Under the pieces are notes generated by a model. That model was given only the letters and a program-made list of their open reading frames with translations, had not been told where the DNA came from and did not search any database. The translations under genes were made by a program, and so were the position numbers. Below, in pieces: positions 1-13,129 of a DNA stretch of 64,000 nt (position 1 is the first letter of the stretch; each line of letters begins with the position of its first letter). This DNA is from Phoronis australis (lineage: Eukaryota > Phoronida > Phoronidae). The stretch covers positions 62,001-126,000 of the forward strand of contig NMRA01000708.1 in NCBI GenBank assembly GCA_002633005.1. Reading direction: 5' to 3'.

Positions 1-27
1 ATTACATACTTCCGCATTTGAGCCAAC

Positions 28-3000
28 ATGGATTTGTTTGAGTTTTGTCAGTCTTTGCCGAAAGTTGTAAGTATCGTGTGTGAACTTTTGTTCCACAAGA
101 CGAAGCCTTCATACTTTTGAGCAGTAGCCAGTCAATGACTGCCTTAAAAAAAATAACAATTGCAAAGACGTGAGGTTGCAATTCTTACCAATGACAATGT
201 TGTAGATAGATGTGCTTGCGGTGAAGACCGATTTATATCATTATTTATGAGCCTGTTTTATGGGGGTCGCTGGTTCGATTCTCCGGTCGGGTAATCTCGG
301 CTATTACTACAAATGACGTTGTCGGCAAACAGATGATCTACCGATGAAGCGCTGCCAACTAGCACCGCGGACCTCGGTATGGCGCGCATGGAAAGTTCCA
401 GGAGTCTCGGACCTGTATTTAGAGACTACATTGTGTTCACCTGTGTTGTGGTGGTAAATGTACCAAGGGATGTTGATGACCTGTATGCAAGACATCCTGT
501 TCACTTTCCTGGTGGCGTGCCTGTTCCGTCCCGTAGGAAAGGGGGAATGTTGTAGATGTGCTTCTGGTGAATCATATGAGCCTCTGTTAGCTACTCGCTA
601 ATGGACAATTGTCTATTAGCTGAATGGTTAGCACGCTTGTCGGTTTTATGGGGGTTACTGATTCGATTCCCGGGTGGGGTAATCTCGGCTATTACTACAC
701 CAAAATCAGCCTTTAATTTACATGAACATTTTTTTGAAGCTATACGCCTGATTCATGCAGACAAGAAGCGCTCTGCAAAACGAGGCTCACTACGATAGCT
801 CCGTTAATGGCTAATTGGCATAGTTGAGATTCGGAAGTGTTGGGTCAATGCCATATGCTGTGACGAAGGAAAATATTTCCGGGTAAAATTTATAAATGTT
901 TTTGAAAATTTGATCATATTTTGCATCGACCAGTGAATCTTCGGCCAGCCAGGCTGTGTTTTCGTGACAATGGGATGATGCATTCATTTCCAAAAGGACA
1001 GGGCCCTCAATCCCTCGATCTTGAGGCCGACTATGGGCCCTATTCCACTCTCAAAAAATATTTAAAAATCATGTGAAATTCTCCTCACGAGGCCTAAAAA
1101 TTCCCCTAAAGTGATTGAAAATTGCTCCTTAAAGTTCAGATCACTTGTAACCACACAGGTGACAATTTGAAAGAGCACAAAATGCTACTTGAGACAGAGC
1201 TTATGAGAGCTTGCAACAGGTGGGGGGTGCTATTGATGATGATAGGGACTCAGGGAGGTAGAATTTCCTCCTCACTTGACAGAAAAATTCCCCTCTCAGA
1301 AGGCGAAGACACCTTTCACCTCGGATGAATGAGGCCCCTGAAGGAACATGATAACTACACTTGTTCTGCCCATTTAATTGAAATAAAGCTCTGAAACGAG
1401 ATGGGTTATTTTTTCAGGTTATGCTTTGAACAAACTAACTAGGTGTTTTAATTTTAAAATTCTACTTGGTCCAGATTGACATTTGAAACCTAACACATAG
1501 ATGTACATGTAAGTATTATTAAAACCAAGAAAGCAGAATGGATGATCAAATAACTCTTAGCATCAATTACCAGCCTCTTTTTTACTTTAAATAATTTTAA
1601 TAACATCAATCATTCTTGCAGGTTATTGACAAATCAACTGTTAGCCCAGGTAGTTCCTAACTTACTACTAGGACCTAGGCTATGCTTGATGTTAATATTC
1701 TTGATCAACAAACCAGATGTGACTTGCACATGACAGCAAAATGTGATGAGCCACCACTGTCTTCATCTCATCAAAAATACGAGCAGATGACTTGGTTTAT
1801 GTAGAAAGCATTTCTGTCAACAATTTACTAGAAGAAACAACCCCGCATTCAGCATATACGTAATCTGTATAATAATTGCCGCAATTTGGTCATATAATTT
1901 ACTTTTCATGTTTCGAACCTAGTTTTCCGAAAAAAAATTATACCCTTTCATCAGACAACTCTTTACTTCATTGACTTGTTCTGTAAAGTATTTTTCTAGG
2001 TCTCTGTGGTTAATTGTTGACACATTTTTAAGATTTAATATCCAGGTTGGACACGAAAGACCAGCCATTTAACTCATGCAATGTCAACTTCTGCTTTGTT
2101 TATTGCAGTGAGCCTCATTTTGAATTGTAATGTCCGCATCCGTCCCGTGAATTAGAAGTATACATAGAACCATTAGGAGTTGGTGAAGAAACCAAGCGAT
2201 TTTACAATTCAAATTTAAGTTTAAACTATGTTTTTAACAAACTAAAAATTTCTTACTTCACAGTGAGTAAAATTGTACTGTCGTCATTTAAGGTATATGG
2301 TGCTAACATGTCTCAACTACAGTAGAAAGTTGTACTCCATGCCTCAAGTACACCAGAATCACCCTTATCTGAGTTTTCTTACACTCATTATCAAAAATTT
2401 GGATCGGCAAAAAGCCATTTGCATTCAATAGCAATACAGAATTTTGAATGATATTTTTCTTGTTTTCAGTTTTTGAAAACCGTTCAGTTTTGCATTCGAC
2501 TCATTGTAATGACATGAAGCCTCTGAATAAAGTGTTTGCACTTACATCAGTGCTGGGAGCTGATGTTTATACAATGTGCCGGTATATGACATATGAAACA
2601 CCTGGACTATGAAATCTTTTGACTGCAATAATGTTGCCTGGGGCTGAAATTCTTACCTGCAATTTCCCATCAATGACACTGGAAACAGTCCCATGTAAGC
2701 CTGACTGGAGTAAAAATCATCATCTGTCATGGTCAGATGTGCATGCTGCATACCACTAATTACATTCCCTAAATCTTTCTCGGTGCCTGCCTGTTATGGA
2801 TCTTGGTTCTGTTTGTAGGAACTGCATGCACACATAAATGGCTCCCTTAGCAAGGAGCTACTGAAGGAACTTCTGGAAGAACGTCGCCGTCAGACAGAAG
2901 ATGGATTGATCAAGCTATCACATGCTGTCATTGACGAGGGGGACACAAGGAGTTTGGACGAGTGAATTTTCTAGTCATACTTTAGTTTGTGAAGTTTGGC

Positions 3001-6000
3001 ATTTGTTCATCTGTTCTCAAGTAATTGTGATAGCTTGCAACGGTAGCTCCATGACCTGTTCAGATGACTAATTTGGCATTCTACAAATTACTAGCAGTTA
3101 ATGTGCTGATTTTTTATTTGTATTGTTAAATAGTTATCGTTCTAGGATAAACATAATTCTGTCCGTCTCTGATTTATAATCCCCCCGGTTGCATGTTGAC
3201 TCCTGGCTTATCTTATCTCTAGGGGCTTCGCAATGTTCAAGGTTGTTCATAAGGTAGTCAACTGTGAGAAAACTGTGTACAAGGTAATGATCAGATGTAA
3301 GTTATGCTGTATTATAACCATGCATGTCTTCATTCATTCAATTACTTACAGGTTCACCCAGCTGCGCAAAATCAGCAGCCGAACTGACCTGTGAAATATG
3401 TAGGGTTCACACACAAGTGCTCGAATTTCTTGAATTGATTCAGTGAATTTAGTTGTATAAGACCTGGAAACTCTTAAGTTATGGCGGATTCAAAAAAATC
3501 AATATCAATCCATGATTTTTCCTTATCGCAATCTACATTAAATTATTCAAAACCTACATTACTTGAAAAAGACTGTCAGAAATGACGATTTGGTAGGTTT
3601 CAAAGTAGATGGCTGCTTGCAGTACACAGTGGTGAACTTTTCCTGAAATTGATCAGTAAAACTCCTTCAGTTGATGCTTTGAGCCTCAAGCTGTATAATC
3701 CCAGGTTGTACACGTGAGCTCACTTTACTGTGACAGTGGATTGATTCAAGTGCTTCATATATTTTCTGTTTTACTTCTTGAGTAGTGGTGAATACTATAG
3801 ATAACATTGCTGTCCAGAAATTAATTAGATTTTAGGCAACAAGTTCAATCTGAAGCAGCAACTGCTGTTCATAATCAGCTTTTTCTATACATTTGGTGCT
3901 ATTAGTTTTAAGTCACCTAATCATTGTTCAAGTCTAAACTACTGTTTGACGGAAAAGAGAAATTATATGTGGCCTTTTTTCTTGACAAAAACATGAAGAA
4001 ATATAATTATGCTTCAGCCTTGTTTCCATTGTGCACTAGAGCTGTGATAAAACATCTCTTTATTTGTAGCGAAACTTCTCTGTCAAATACTTAAAGTGAC
4101 ATTGAAGAATATAGCAAAATTGGGAAAAGAACTGATTTTTGGGGAGTTTATTTTTCACGTGTTTTCAGATCCCATAGCTTTCTTCTGTAATACTGTGTCT
4201 GATCACAAATGATAACGTAATTGCATTTTTAAACTACAATACTGATAAGACTATGGACCTTTATATTTTGAAGTTTCCTGTGTTGAAGGTAACAAAGCAA
4301 GTTGTCAAAGACTTTGCTGATGATGGAGTGCTCTACCTAGAGTTACGAAGTACCCCTCGCGCAGTTCCCTCTACAGGCATGACTAAGCGAAGTTATGTTG
4401 ACTCAGTGGTTACTGCCATCAGGGACGCCATGATCAAGTATAAAATTATAGTCAGGTAAACATAGTTTTCAACACGTTTTTTTTCTTTGTAGTGTTGTGC
4501 TCAGTGTGGAACATTGTGTCTTCCCAATCGCAAAATAAAGCAAAACATTTGACATTCGCCATAATGTGAATCGGTTTGTCCTAATGTAATAGTCATGCAA
4601 CTGAAGTAGTGGCTTTTATAATAATGTGTCTTGTCATCCAAAGGTTTTTGTTGGCCATAGATCATCGAAATAGTATTGAGGAAGCTGAGGATACTGTGGA
4701 GCTGGCCGTTGAATTTATGAAGCAGTCGCCCATCGTAGTTGGCGTGGACCTGAGTGGTGACCTGTCGGTAGGTGGAGACTGTCAACTGGAAATGGGAATA
4801 ACCTTGCAACCGTAGTATCACACGCTAGCCAAATGGCCGCCACTGAAAATGATTGGATGTCTGTGCAGAAATTTTGAATTACAGGATTAAAGGGAATTGG
4901 TAGAATTCTCGCTATTCCCTTGCATTCTTAAAATCTGACCAAACTTAGTCAAGTTTACAGCTTATTTTTCTCCAAGCTTGAATTCCATTGCTCCTTGCTA
5001 AACCATCGCTTTGTTAGATTGAAAAAAGCTATTCTTCACTAAGGCAAATCAGTCTTATCAAAAATCTTTTAAATTAAAAGTTTGCTGATACAGTCACCTT
5101 AGTTTGTGAATGTGGTGTTCCGAGCTTGGAAATCTTGTAACCAATACTGTGCAAGCCTGAATAAGAGTGCAGTTGAGTAACATAATTCAACCTGACCATC
5201 TTTTATGAATTTTGTCAACAGTTGAGTAACATAATTCAGCCTTACCATCTTTTATGAATTTTGTCAACAGCTGAGTAACATAATTCAGCTGACCATCTTT
5301 TATGAATTTTGTCAACAGTTGAGTAACATAATTCAGCCTGACCATCTTTTATGAATTTTGTCAACAGTTGAGTAACATAATTCAGCCTGACCATCTTTTA
5401 TGAATTTTGTCAACAGTTGAGTAACATAATTCAGCCTGACCATCTTTTATGAATTTTGTCAACAAGCAAAGATTGTTCCTTATCTAATGGTGAACAAAAT
5501 TAACAAATTCCACTCTCTTCACACGCTTGGGGGTACACTGGCTATGTTGTCATGGTAACTGTGGAAGCTTGATATGAAATATTGAATCATATAGGTCCCA
5601 AAACCTTGTTTAATATTGTCCAAGCTTGAATAAGGCTGCATATTTCTTAGTTTGATTGATCTTGTCAGCAAAGATTACTCGATGTAGTAAACCAAGATTT
5701 CTCATAACGCACTAAATCTCATTTCCTAACTGGTTGGGATTACATTAACCACTTGCTTCATCGGCTGGTCTTTGGGGATTAGGGAACTGAGATGAGTGTT
5801 TGTGATAAGCATTGCCTGTATGTAATAACATTCCTTACCACCCATTTTAGACACTGCAGACTATAAAAACTAATAGCTAACATTGCAAATTTATTATCGC
5901 CTGATTTCTTTAAACCCCATGCAGCAATGAATTGGTGATTAAGTCGAAATTCCTAACTTTTGTAGAATAAATTATGTTAATGGTGATAAACAAGCTACAA

Positions 6001-9000
6001 AAGCAGCAGTTGTGGTTTATATTATAACTCAGACTGTAAAATTAGAAATACCTTCTTGAAGTTCTAAAGGACATCCAAATTGTATTTCACAGAAAAAGTG
6101 CTTTTAAAGGTGGCACTTTGTGTTGTTTAAAGGACAAAACTCATATTATGAACAAAATGAGAAAGAGTTAAGGATGCTCTCATAGGATTTTGCTGTTCTG
6201 TAAAATTTATTTTATTGTATATAATGTATGCTTGTATTACAAGTACAGTTGCTGCATATTTATCTATGACAATTCAATATACATTCCGTTGACATTTCAG
6301 GTGAGTGACGCTCGACAGTTTATTCCAGTTTTCAAAAGTGCCAAAGAAAGAGGACTGAGATTAGCATTCCACCTTGCGGAGGTAAATTTAGTTCATATGT
6401 ATGAGCCCACAAGTTGTCACAAACTACGAGTGATCAAGAATCAATTTACACATGCCCCACTCTTACTGAGAACATCGTCATTTTTAAGCAACAAAAATAT
6501 TAAAGTTTTCTCGAAAACATTTTTAAGTCTGGTATGCATGCTACCTGTTGACCACATCACTTGACCAGTGAAATGCTTTTTCAATTCATTGCATTGCGAT
6601 AAAACATTTTGTTCTTGTAACGTAAAAGTTTTAAAAAAAATAGAAAACCAGATGCAGCTTTATATAGGTGTTCCAAACATTGCTGGTGTTTTTCAATCGT
6701 GGTCACTGCTCCCTGAGTGTTCATATTCATGTAATAGGAGAACACAGTGAAGCGTGGATAAAGTGAATTTTGTATTCATGCCGTACATTCTTTGTCTCGA
6801 TTGTCATAGCCTGATCTGGGCCAACTTTTTTGTGGGTAATGGTGATGGTGATGGTGATGGTGATGGTGATGGTGATGGTGATGGGCGGAGATGCTTCATA
6901 TGCCACGCTATCCTTGGTTGCATTGTGTTGTGTGTTGCCACACATTTTTTTGATGACTGATAAACTTTCCGTCGCCAAATATTAATCTTTGCCCAGCTGT
7001 AGTATTTTCTCAAATACAGAGCTGGAAACTCTGTATAATAGATAAGGAACTTTGTATTAATTTTGACTCAGTTTTTAGAAGTTTTTATTTCATTATTTAT
7101 TGTTCTTTAGTTACCAGGACGTAATGATGAAGTGATGGAGATGCTAAAACTGTTACCTGACCGTGTCGGTCACGCTACCTTTCTACATCCTGCTAGAGGG
7201 GGTACTAATGAACTCGTCGATATTGTAACAGCGAATAAAATCCCACTAGGTAAGCTTTCTCTTTAGCATTTTAGAATACCATTGATCAGAAAAGATGGAA
7301 AAGTTACCTCAGAGTTAGCCAGTGAGCTGGCTATATGTAAATTAGCCAGCCAGCCAGCTTCATGCAGACTGGCATCATAATACAGCTAGGTAACGATGCG
7401 TGTAAAATCTATATAGACGTTGAAATTACACACTGTCCAGGTTGTTCTGCTTGTCACCTCACTGTAAAACTTATATCAACATGTAAAACTCTTGACCATC
7501 AGGGTGCATGCAAAATTGTGGAGTCGAGCGACACTTGCCCATTACAGCCCAAGTGAAAAATGATCTAATCAACATCGTTTTCTTGCACCACTCTCTGGCT
7601 TTTGTAACAAAGCAAAGTCTGATTTTTGCAACATCATTCAAGAGATGTTGACAACATTAAAGCTGACAATAAATTCCAAAAACTTACAATTACGAATTGA
7701 AACCAGTTTATTGTGATAGTATGCACTGTTGCGTTTGAAGAATCAGTGAATAGAAATTGGCCAAACGGTGGTGCTCTGTTTCATGCCACTGAAATCCAGT
7801 GCATCTTTACTTAAGGGCTGTTCCAGCAAAATCTGTATGGGAGGGGGGATTTTCATGAGGCCAAAGTGCGAGTGTATAGACTTACTTGACGCAGCAAACG
7901 AGGTTCATGACACACCTGTATAAAACGCATAAAATTTGATATATAATACCGCATATTATCGATTTAACCCATTTTTCTTTGCCAACTCTGTTTTATTTGC
8001 CTTATATTCGTGTCACATGACCATACAATGATATCCTTGTGTTATTGCATGGTCAAATAACATGGTTATTGCATGGGCACATCGAAGCATTTGTGGTATA
8101 AATTGTGATATCAGACAACTTCTTTTTTCTGTTTATATTTTTATGAATCTAGGCATAATCAGACATCAATGTGCTTTGTGAGTCTCATTAAACAGATGAC
8201 TGCCACAAGACTGGATGCACTTTGTAAACAGTACGAGAGTTGGTTCACCTCTGCCCTATCAGACTGGCACAGGATATTATTCACGAGAATAAGGAACTTG
8301 TATCTTGTTATTCATTTAATGAATAGTGGTGTTGTTTTTGCGTATTTTCCACCAAAAGCAGAATGTTGGTTTTTGGACAGATTCTGTTCTCTTTCAAACC
8401 AGTATCACAGAAGATGTGAGTTCCTTTTTTAAAAAAGCAAGTTATCGCTAATTAACTTTTCTTGATTAAAATTGAAAAACTCCATGCATATTTTATGATA
8501 ATCAAATTGTGAATCATTGAAAGTAATAGGTGCTTTAAAAAAAATGATCTATGTAAGAAACTTATAATAAAATTAATGCCACTTTGCTTTCTTCCAGAAA
8601 TGTGTCTAACATCCAACGTCAAGACGAGATCAGTGGATACATACGACCAACATCAGTTCAAGTTTTGGTATGACCGTGCACATCCTTGTGTCATTTGTGT
8701 AAGAAGTTTGTTTAGTAATGTATTTATCTCCTCGTCTTGTGCATTTCAGGTTATTTTGTATTATTCTCCAACACAAGCAACAAGTATTGAGTGCTATCTG
8801 ATTCACTGTATGATTTCATCCTGAGACGACTTAACGGTCGTAGAAAGGCCCGTCATATTTTGTTGAGTGAAAGCCGTAGGCTAAGTATAAAATTTGGAAA
8901 ATCAATTTTAAGCTTTGTCATTTTATGAAAAAATGATTAAACAAAATTTCACTGTAGGCCATGTTGTGTCCTTAATTGTTGAGATTTCACCGTGTGTTTA

Positions 9001-9603
9001 CCAGGAATAATAAAAGGATTAAGTGAAATTTTTTGGAGACAGTTTCAGGCAAGGATTGGCAGACACATACTGAACATATCTCATCAGTTAGGTGTTGTTA
9101 AGAATATAAGCTACTAACAGTGTTTAGCTATTTCATATATTCCGCAGGACCCTTTATTATTTTATTAATGTAATATTTACAATGAGGGTAGCCCTATCAG
9201 TTCACACTGCTTTTCATGGGGGCCCTCCTCTGCTGTGTCGAAAGAGTTCCCTCTCCTGGTAAATAGAACCGAACTACTTTTTCGGAACTTAAAACGACTA
9301 CGACTGTTTCTTAAATTTGTTACATGCACCAACCTCTAGCAAAGTGATTAATTTTTCATTGTATTAACCGGTCCAGAGAATTTTTACCATGTGTTTGTTG
9401 ATTTTTTTCAGACTGATGACAAAGGAGTATTCTCCACAACTCTGACAAACGAGTTGTCGATAGCAGCTGAAACATTCAAGTTAACTAAGTCGCAACTGTG
9501 GGATCTATCATTTCAAGCCATTAACTTTGCACTGGCTGAGGATAGTATAAAACAGCAACTTAGGCAAAAGTTTTTGGAAATTAAGAAATCTTTAGAAATA
9601 TAG
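28..9603 (+). CDS. ADAL: N6-methyl-AMP deaminase (adenosine deaminase-like), complete, 9 exons
   Basis: Exons: 28-66, 2819-2961, 3223-3283, 4289-4455, 4644-4767, 6301-6381, 7111-7249, 8598-8698, 9412-9603; 1047 nt, 348 aa. All junctions are GT/AG with matching phase. The family is cytosolic and hydrolyses N6-methyl-AMP to IMP and methylamine, clearing modified nucleotides released from RNA. The metal/active-site set of the deaminase superfamily is intact: HAH (H16, H18, after SLPKVEL), H202 and E205 in AFHLAE, H226 in RVGHATF, and D287-D288 in TDDKGVF. ADAL rather than ADA/ADA2 is indicated by KVELHAHINGS, FADDGVLYLELRSTPR, MTKRSYV, CLTSNVK and the short length (human protein about 355 aa). 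There is no signal peptide, which argues against a secreted ADGF. The first coding exon is only 13 codons, ending KV before GTAAGT. It starts at the only suitable ATG, 27 bases into the window, so the promoter lies outside. The gene converges on USP3. Confidence 0.93.
192..320 (+). repeat. Truncated tRNA-derived SINE, copy 1
   Basis: Lies in ADAL intron 1. It carries a B-box-like GGTTCGATTCT (272-282) followed by GGTAATCTCGGCTATTACTA, which is shared with the copy at 545-700. The A-box half present in the other copy is missing, so this copy has an internal deletion between ATGAGCCT and GTTTTATGGG. Confidence 0.5.
545..700 (+). repeat. tRNA-derived SINE, copy 2
   Basis: Shares its upstream sequence (ATGTTGTAGAT, GTGCTT, ATGAGCCT) and downstream sequence (TAATCTCGGCTATTACTAC) with the copy at 192-320. 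It has an A-box-like TAGCTGAATGGTTAGCACG (617-635) and a B-box GATTCGATTCC (660-670) at tRNA-like spacing. The cloverleaf is not good enough for a functional tRNA, so I call it a tRNA-derived SINE. Confidence 0.5.
5170..5462. repeat. 49-bp minisatellite, 6 units
   Basis: Six head-to-tail units in ADAL intron 5, each starting CAGTTGAGTAACATAATTCA and ending ATGAATTTTGTCAA, at 5170, 5219, 5268 (48 bp), 5316, 5365 and 5414. The units are almost identical (only a few substitutions and one 1-bp deletion), which implies recent expansion. There are no unique spacers, so this is not CRISPR-like. Confidence 0.95.
6518..6566 (+). mobile_element. Fragment of fold-back element (same family as 47661-47905)
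   Basis: ACATTTTTAAGTCTGGT, then GCATGCTACCTGTTGACCACATCACTTGACC, closely matches the terminal arm of the fold-back in LONP1 intron 13. Only one arm is present here, in ADAL intron 6 directly after exon 6. Confidence 0.55.
6841..6882. repeat. (GGTGAT)7 microsatellite
   Basis: Seven perfect GGTGAT hexamers in ADAL intron 6. The repeat keeps several reading frames open on both strands, giving spurious Gly-Asp and Pro-Ser peptides. Confidence 0.97.
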
Positions 9604-10070
9604 ATTTTGTAGTTTCAAATGGTCGCTGAATTTCTTATACGTAACATACAAAATTATGTCATTGATTCGTTGATGGGAAATTTGCAAATTGTTGTTTCCT
9701 AACATTGAAACCAAGCAGCAACAATAGACCTTATATAAATAAGTAACGCATGGTTGATTTTTCCCCACATCTGATGGACATATGTTGGGTATTTGAGAAT
9801 GTGTCAAAAACAAGATCTTGAAAGAACTCGCAAAATCAAGCAAGCGAGTATGCTTTGAAGCTCACTAGCCTGTCATAGGAAAATGGTGGTCCCTGAAGGG
9901 ATTGGATGGTGTTGCATTGTGGGATTGAATTAATTATGGGATAAAATACGTTATGGGGTGGAGTATGTTGATTATGGGATTTAGTACATTGTTTCTGTTC
10001 CATAAGTGAAGGTTTTTCGTTGCCAGTGCAAGCTAATGTCTTGTGGTGTGCAGAACTCCACTCAGGTTTG

Positions 10071-10156
10071 TGCAGTCACAATATGAACTATGGTACCAAT
10101 AGCCACCCATACATGCAGTCACAATATGAACTAGGGCACCAATAGCCACCCATACA
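10071..10156. repeat. 43-bp tandem duplication (2 units)
   Basis: Two units beginning TGCAGTCACAATATGAACTA, at 10071 and 10114. They differ at a couple of positions (TATGGTACC versus TAGGGCACC). They lie in the presumed 3' UTR or flank of ADAL. Confidence 0.9.
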
Positions 10157-10196
10157 TGCATGTACTTAGTCCTGTGTGCCAAAAGATGGAGCTGCA

Positions 10197-10202
10197 ATAA
10201 AA
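10197..10202 (+). terminator. Candidate ADAL polyadenylation signal
   Basis: First clear AATAAA on the + strand after the ADAL stop, 594 bp downstream. No downstream GT-rich element was verified, so this is position-based only. Confidence 0.35.
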
Positions 10203-10877
10203 CCCAAGTTTAGCACTTGCCAATACACAAACTTCTGTAAGAGTGAAACCACCGAACCAGTTTAATAGCTTGTGGGTGAAGATTGAATACCCATAACACT
10301 TGATGTTGGCAAGATTTCAAAACATTTTAGAATTAGTATAGAAGAGCACATTTTTCAAGATCCATAGAGGATTGTAGGACTTTTAAGTTTCCCTGTTCAG
10401 CTTTTGCTTCTTCTAACGATTCTTTCCCAGTGTTCCCCGATTTACCACGCGTTCATTTTCGTACTCTGCAAATGCGGTTTTTGTCAATGACCAAGCCACA
10501 TCACACAGATTTGTCCCATACTCAAAGGCCTATAGTGAACTGAAGCCCCACGTTATCTACTAGGGCATCTGGATGTTTGACCATTCAAGATGAGCAACCT
10601 CGATGAAATCTTACCATTTTGCGTAATTAAGACTCGATTTGGAAGACCAGCAAAATTCAATTTTGCAACTTATCGAGTGTTACATGTTCAAGTTCTGTAC
10701 TCTTTTCAATATATTTACCATCCTGCAATTACAAAGATTGTGGGCTTTCTTAATCGCATTAGGAGGCCATAGAAAACAAAATGAAGACTGGCCAAATTGT
10801 CCGAAATTGGCAGGAACAACTTCAAGTAGAAAGTTTTTAGCACAATGAAACAAAAAGATGAGTGTATGAAAGTACAG

Positions 10878-10883
10878 TTTATT
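10878..10883 (-). terminator. Candidate USP3 polyadenylation signal
   Basis: TTTATT on + is AATAAA on the - strand, about 2.25 kb beyond the USP3 stop. A second AATAAA on - lies near 11058-11063. If used, the USP3 3' UTR is about 2.1-2.3 kb. Confidence 0.35.
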
Positions 10884-13129
10884 TTTCAAGTCAACAAAAA
10901 TGTGTTAACAAAATATGAGCACCTGTAGGCAGAACAAAGAATGTTATATCACTATGGAAACCGTAAACACTTCATTACACTACAGAGATGCAAACTGTAG
11001 ACAGTGATCAACAACTGTTCAACAGTTAGTTTTCCTATCCAAACAAAATAAACAACAGTTTATTAAGGTGTTAAAACAAAAATTCATTTCGACAACTTAA
11101 TGGCCAGTTCCATTCACGAAACAAAAGATAATGCCAAACTGAAATGAGTAATCTGAACGTACTGTTAGAATTGTAACCAACCTGATTTTTACCAAAACTA
11201 CAAAGTAAACAAAAACATTTTTGCAGACCATTTTGGACACGAGTGCATCTTTAAGAATGCAAGAGACCTCTATGACAGGTTCAGCAAAAGGCCTTGATTC
11301 AAAACCATTCATCTTCATGCACATTTAACACTTCATAGATAGGAACAGGTAAGGCAATGACTTGTGAGGTGTAAGTATTCAATGAAGCCTTACCTTTAGT
11401 ACCACTATCAAACAAATTTTGAAAAAAAACATCGTGTTTAATATAATTTTCATAACACTAAGATTTTTAGGCAATTCTTTTAACGGGCAAAAATTCATTT
11501 TCTTTAAATAATTGCACAATTTTCATTACAACTATGACAAAGCTAGAGGCTTTTCATTATCACTTGTCAACTTTGTCCAGATCTATACCAAAAGAGTAGA
11601 GTCCTCAATTTCCCTACACTATCCCTCAACATGATTTGAATGCCAGTAATTGCTTCACGAAGACCAGACATTACCTCAGACATCATGCAGGCTATGGCAG
11701 ATATCCATGAATACTACATGAATGGTACACACAGTACCATTACTTGAAACTGGTATACAGAAACTGAAATAATTGTCTGCCCCAAGTTCTCAATCACCCT
11801 CCTTGCAGTTCTCAGTAGTAACTTAATGAACTTTAAATTACAGGAAAATACAAGTTTTTTCAACGGTTTCCAACTTTACGTCAAACTTTAAACGACAGGA
11901 AGCCGTGCAAGATGTTCATTAGCAATACAATACATGAGAAAACACACAGTGCAGTTCTTGAAGCTTATCGGAAGGAACTTACAACTTTATCAAACCATGT
12001 ATCATGGTCATTGCCAGTATCACCCCTCACTTACATGTACCACGCTAATTCAGTCTTAAGAATTACTGTATATGTGCGAATCTCAGGCTTATCTTATAGG
12101 CTCATGTGCCTATAATTGAGAACAATGTTTTTTATAGGCACATGCCCCTAATGCCCTAGCGAGTACGGGCAGCTATCCCTTGCACCCTTTAAATTGGGTT
12201 CTATTCATGTTTTTGTCCATTCTTAACATTCTTCATTAAATTGAATGCGCGTAATGTTTACCAATTTGCATTGGAAAGGTCAAGTTTCACTCACATACTG
12301 TAGAAACTCTGCTTTACCCAAGAGTGCCACATAGCGACTCATGCACCCAATTCCAGATATATGCACAGCTTCACAATATTGGCGCGTGGGTCTAAATACG
12401 CGCATATACAATAATCCAAGTTCCGAGGAGAACACAGTTTTGTCTGTCCCCCACATATTGCAATACACAAATAGTACATCCCATTACATGATGTTATAAA
12501 GATTACAAACCGTTAATAGTCCGACATAACATTTCTGTATCTTGATAACCAGTTTTCTGCATTGAATAACGGGCATAGAACTGGTTCTCAAAATGTGTGC
12601 ATGTTATATCTGACTATTGCCAGCAAACCTGTTCTTGAAAACATGACCTTTAAACATTTAGAACCTACAACAGCAGTACTACAGCTATATGTAGTTTCCA
12701 AACTGAAACGGACGGGTAATGAAACGAAAGTTTTAAAATAACGCTGTTCAAGAACTTGAGCCAGAGATTCATTAGACACTATTGTGGTCCAGCCCATAAT
12801 AATTTTCACTGGCCAATGCAGATGGGAAGAATTTTAGCATGCAGGTGGATTGCAAAATGAGTTCAGATTTGTAAAAATTTACCAATTAAAGCAACACTTT
12901 CTTAATGCACTTTCGCACATCACATTTTGCTACTGTCTCATTAATTTTGAAAACTACTATAACACCGTGCATATTTGAACAGACATATCCAAACAGCAAA
13001 AATGTAGCAGTCGACTTGGCATCTGGCAAAGACATAACGGCGTTTGAAATTTTAATTAACAAAACGCCATTGCATCCCACACATCAAACTTCAATCCGGC
13101 TAATGAGTTGTCATTTCTACAAGTCCCTT

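Larger units (their letters stand above)
67..2818 (+). other. ADAL intron 1
   Basis: Long first intron (about 2.75 kb) from GTAAGT to TTTGTAG. Apart from the two SINE pieces at its 5' end I see no gene or conserved reading frame in it. Confidence 0.7.
9604..10877. other. ADAL 3' flank / convergent intergenic stretch
   Basis: Between the ADAL stop and the probable 3' end of USP3. It contains a possible ADAL poly(A) signal at 10197-10202 and a two-unit tandem repeat at 10071-10156. The short frames around 10590-10850 show no recognisable protein. Confidence 0.5.

Noticed and set aside
5170-5462. CRISPR-like array
   Set aside because: Units abut with no spacers and the DNA is eukaryotic.
6727-7013. 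Pro-Ser / Gly-Asp / Thr-Ile repeat peptides
   Set aside because: These are translations of the GGTGAT microsatellite in different frames.
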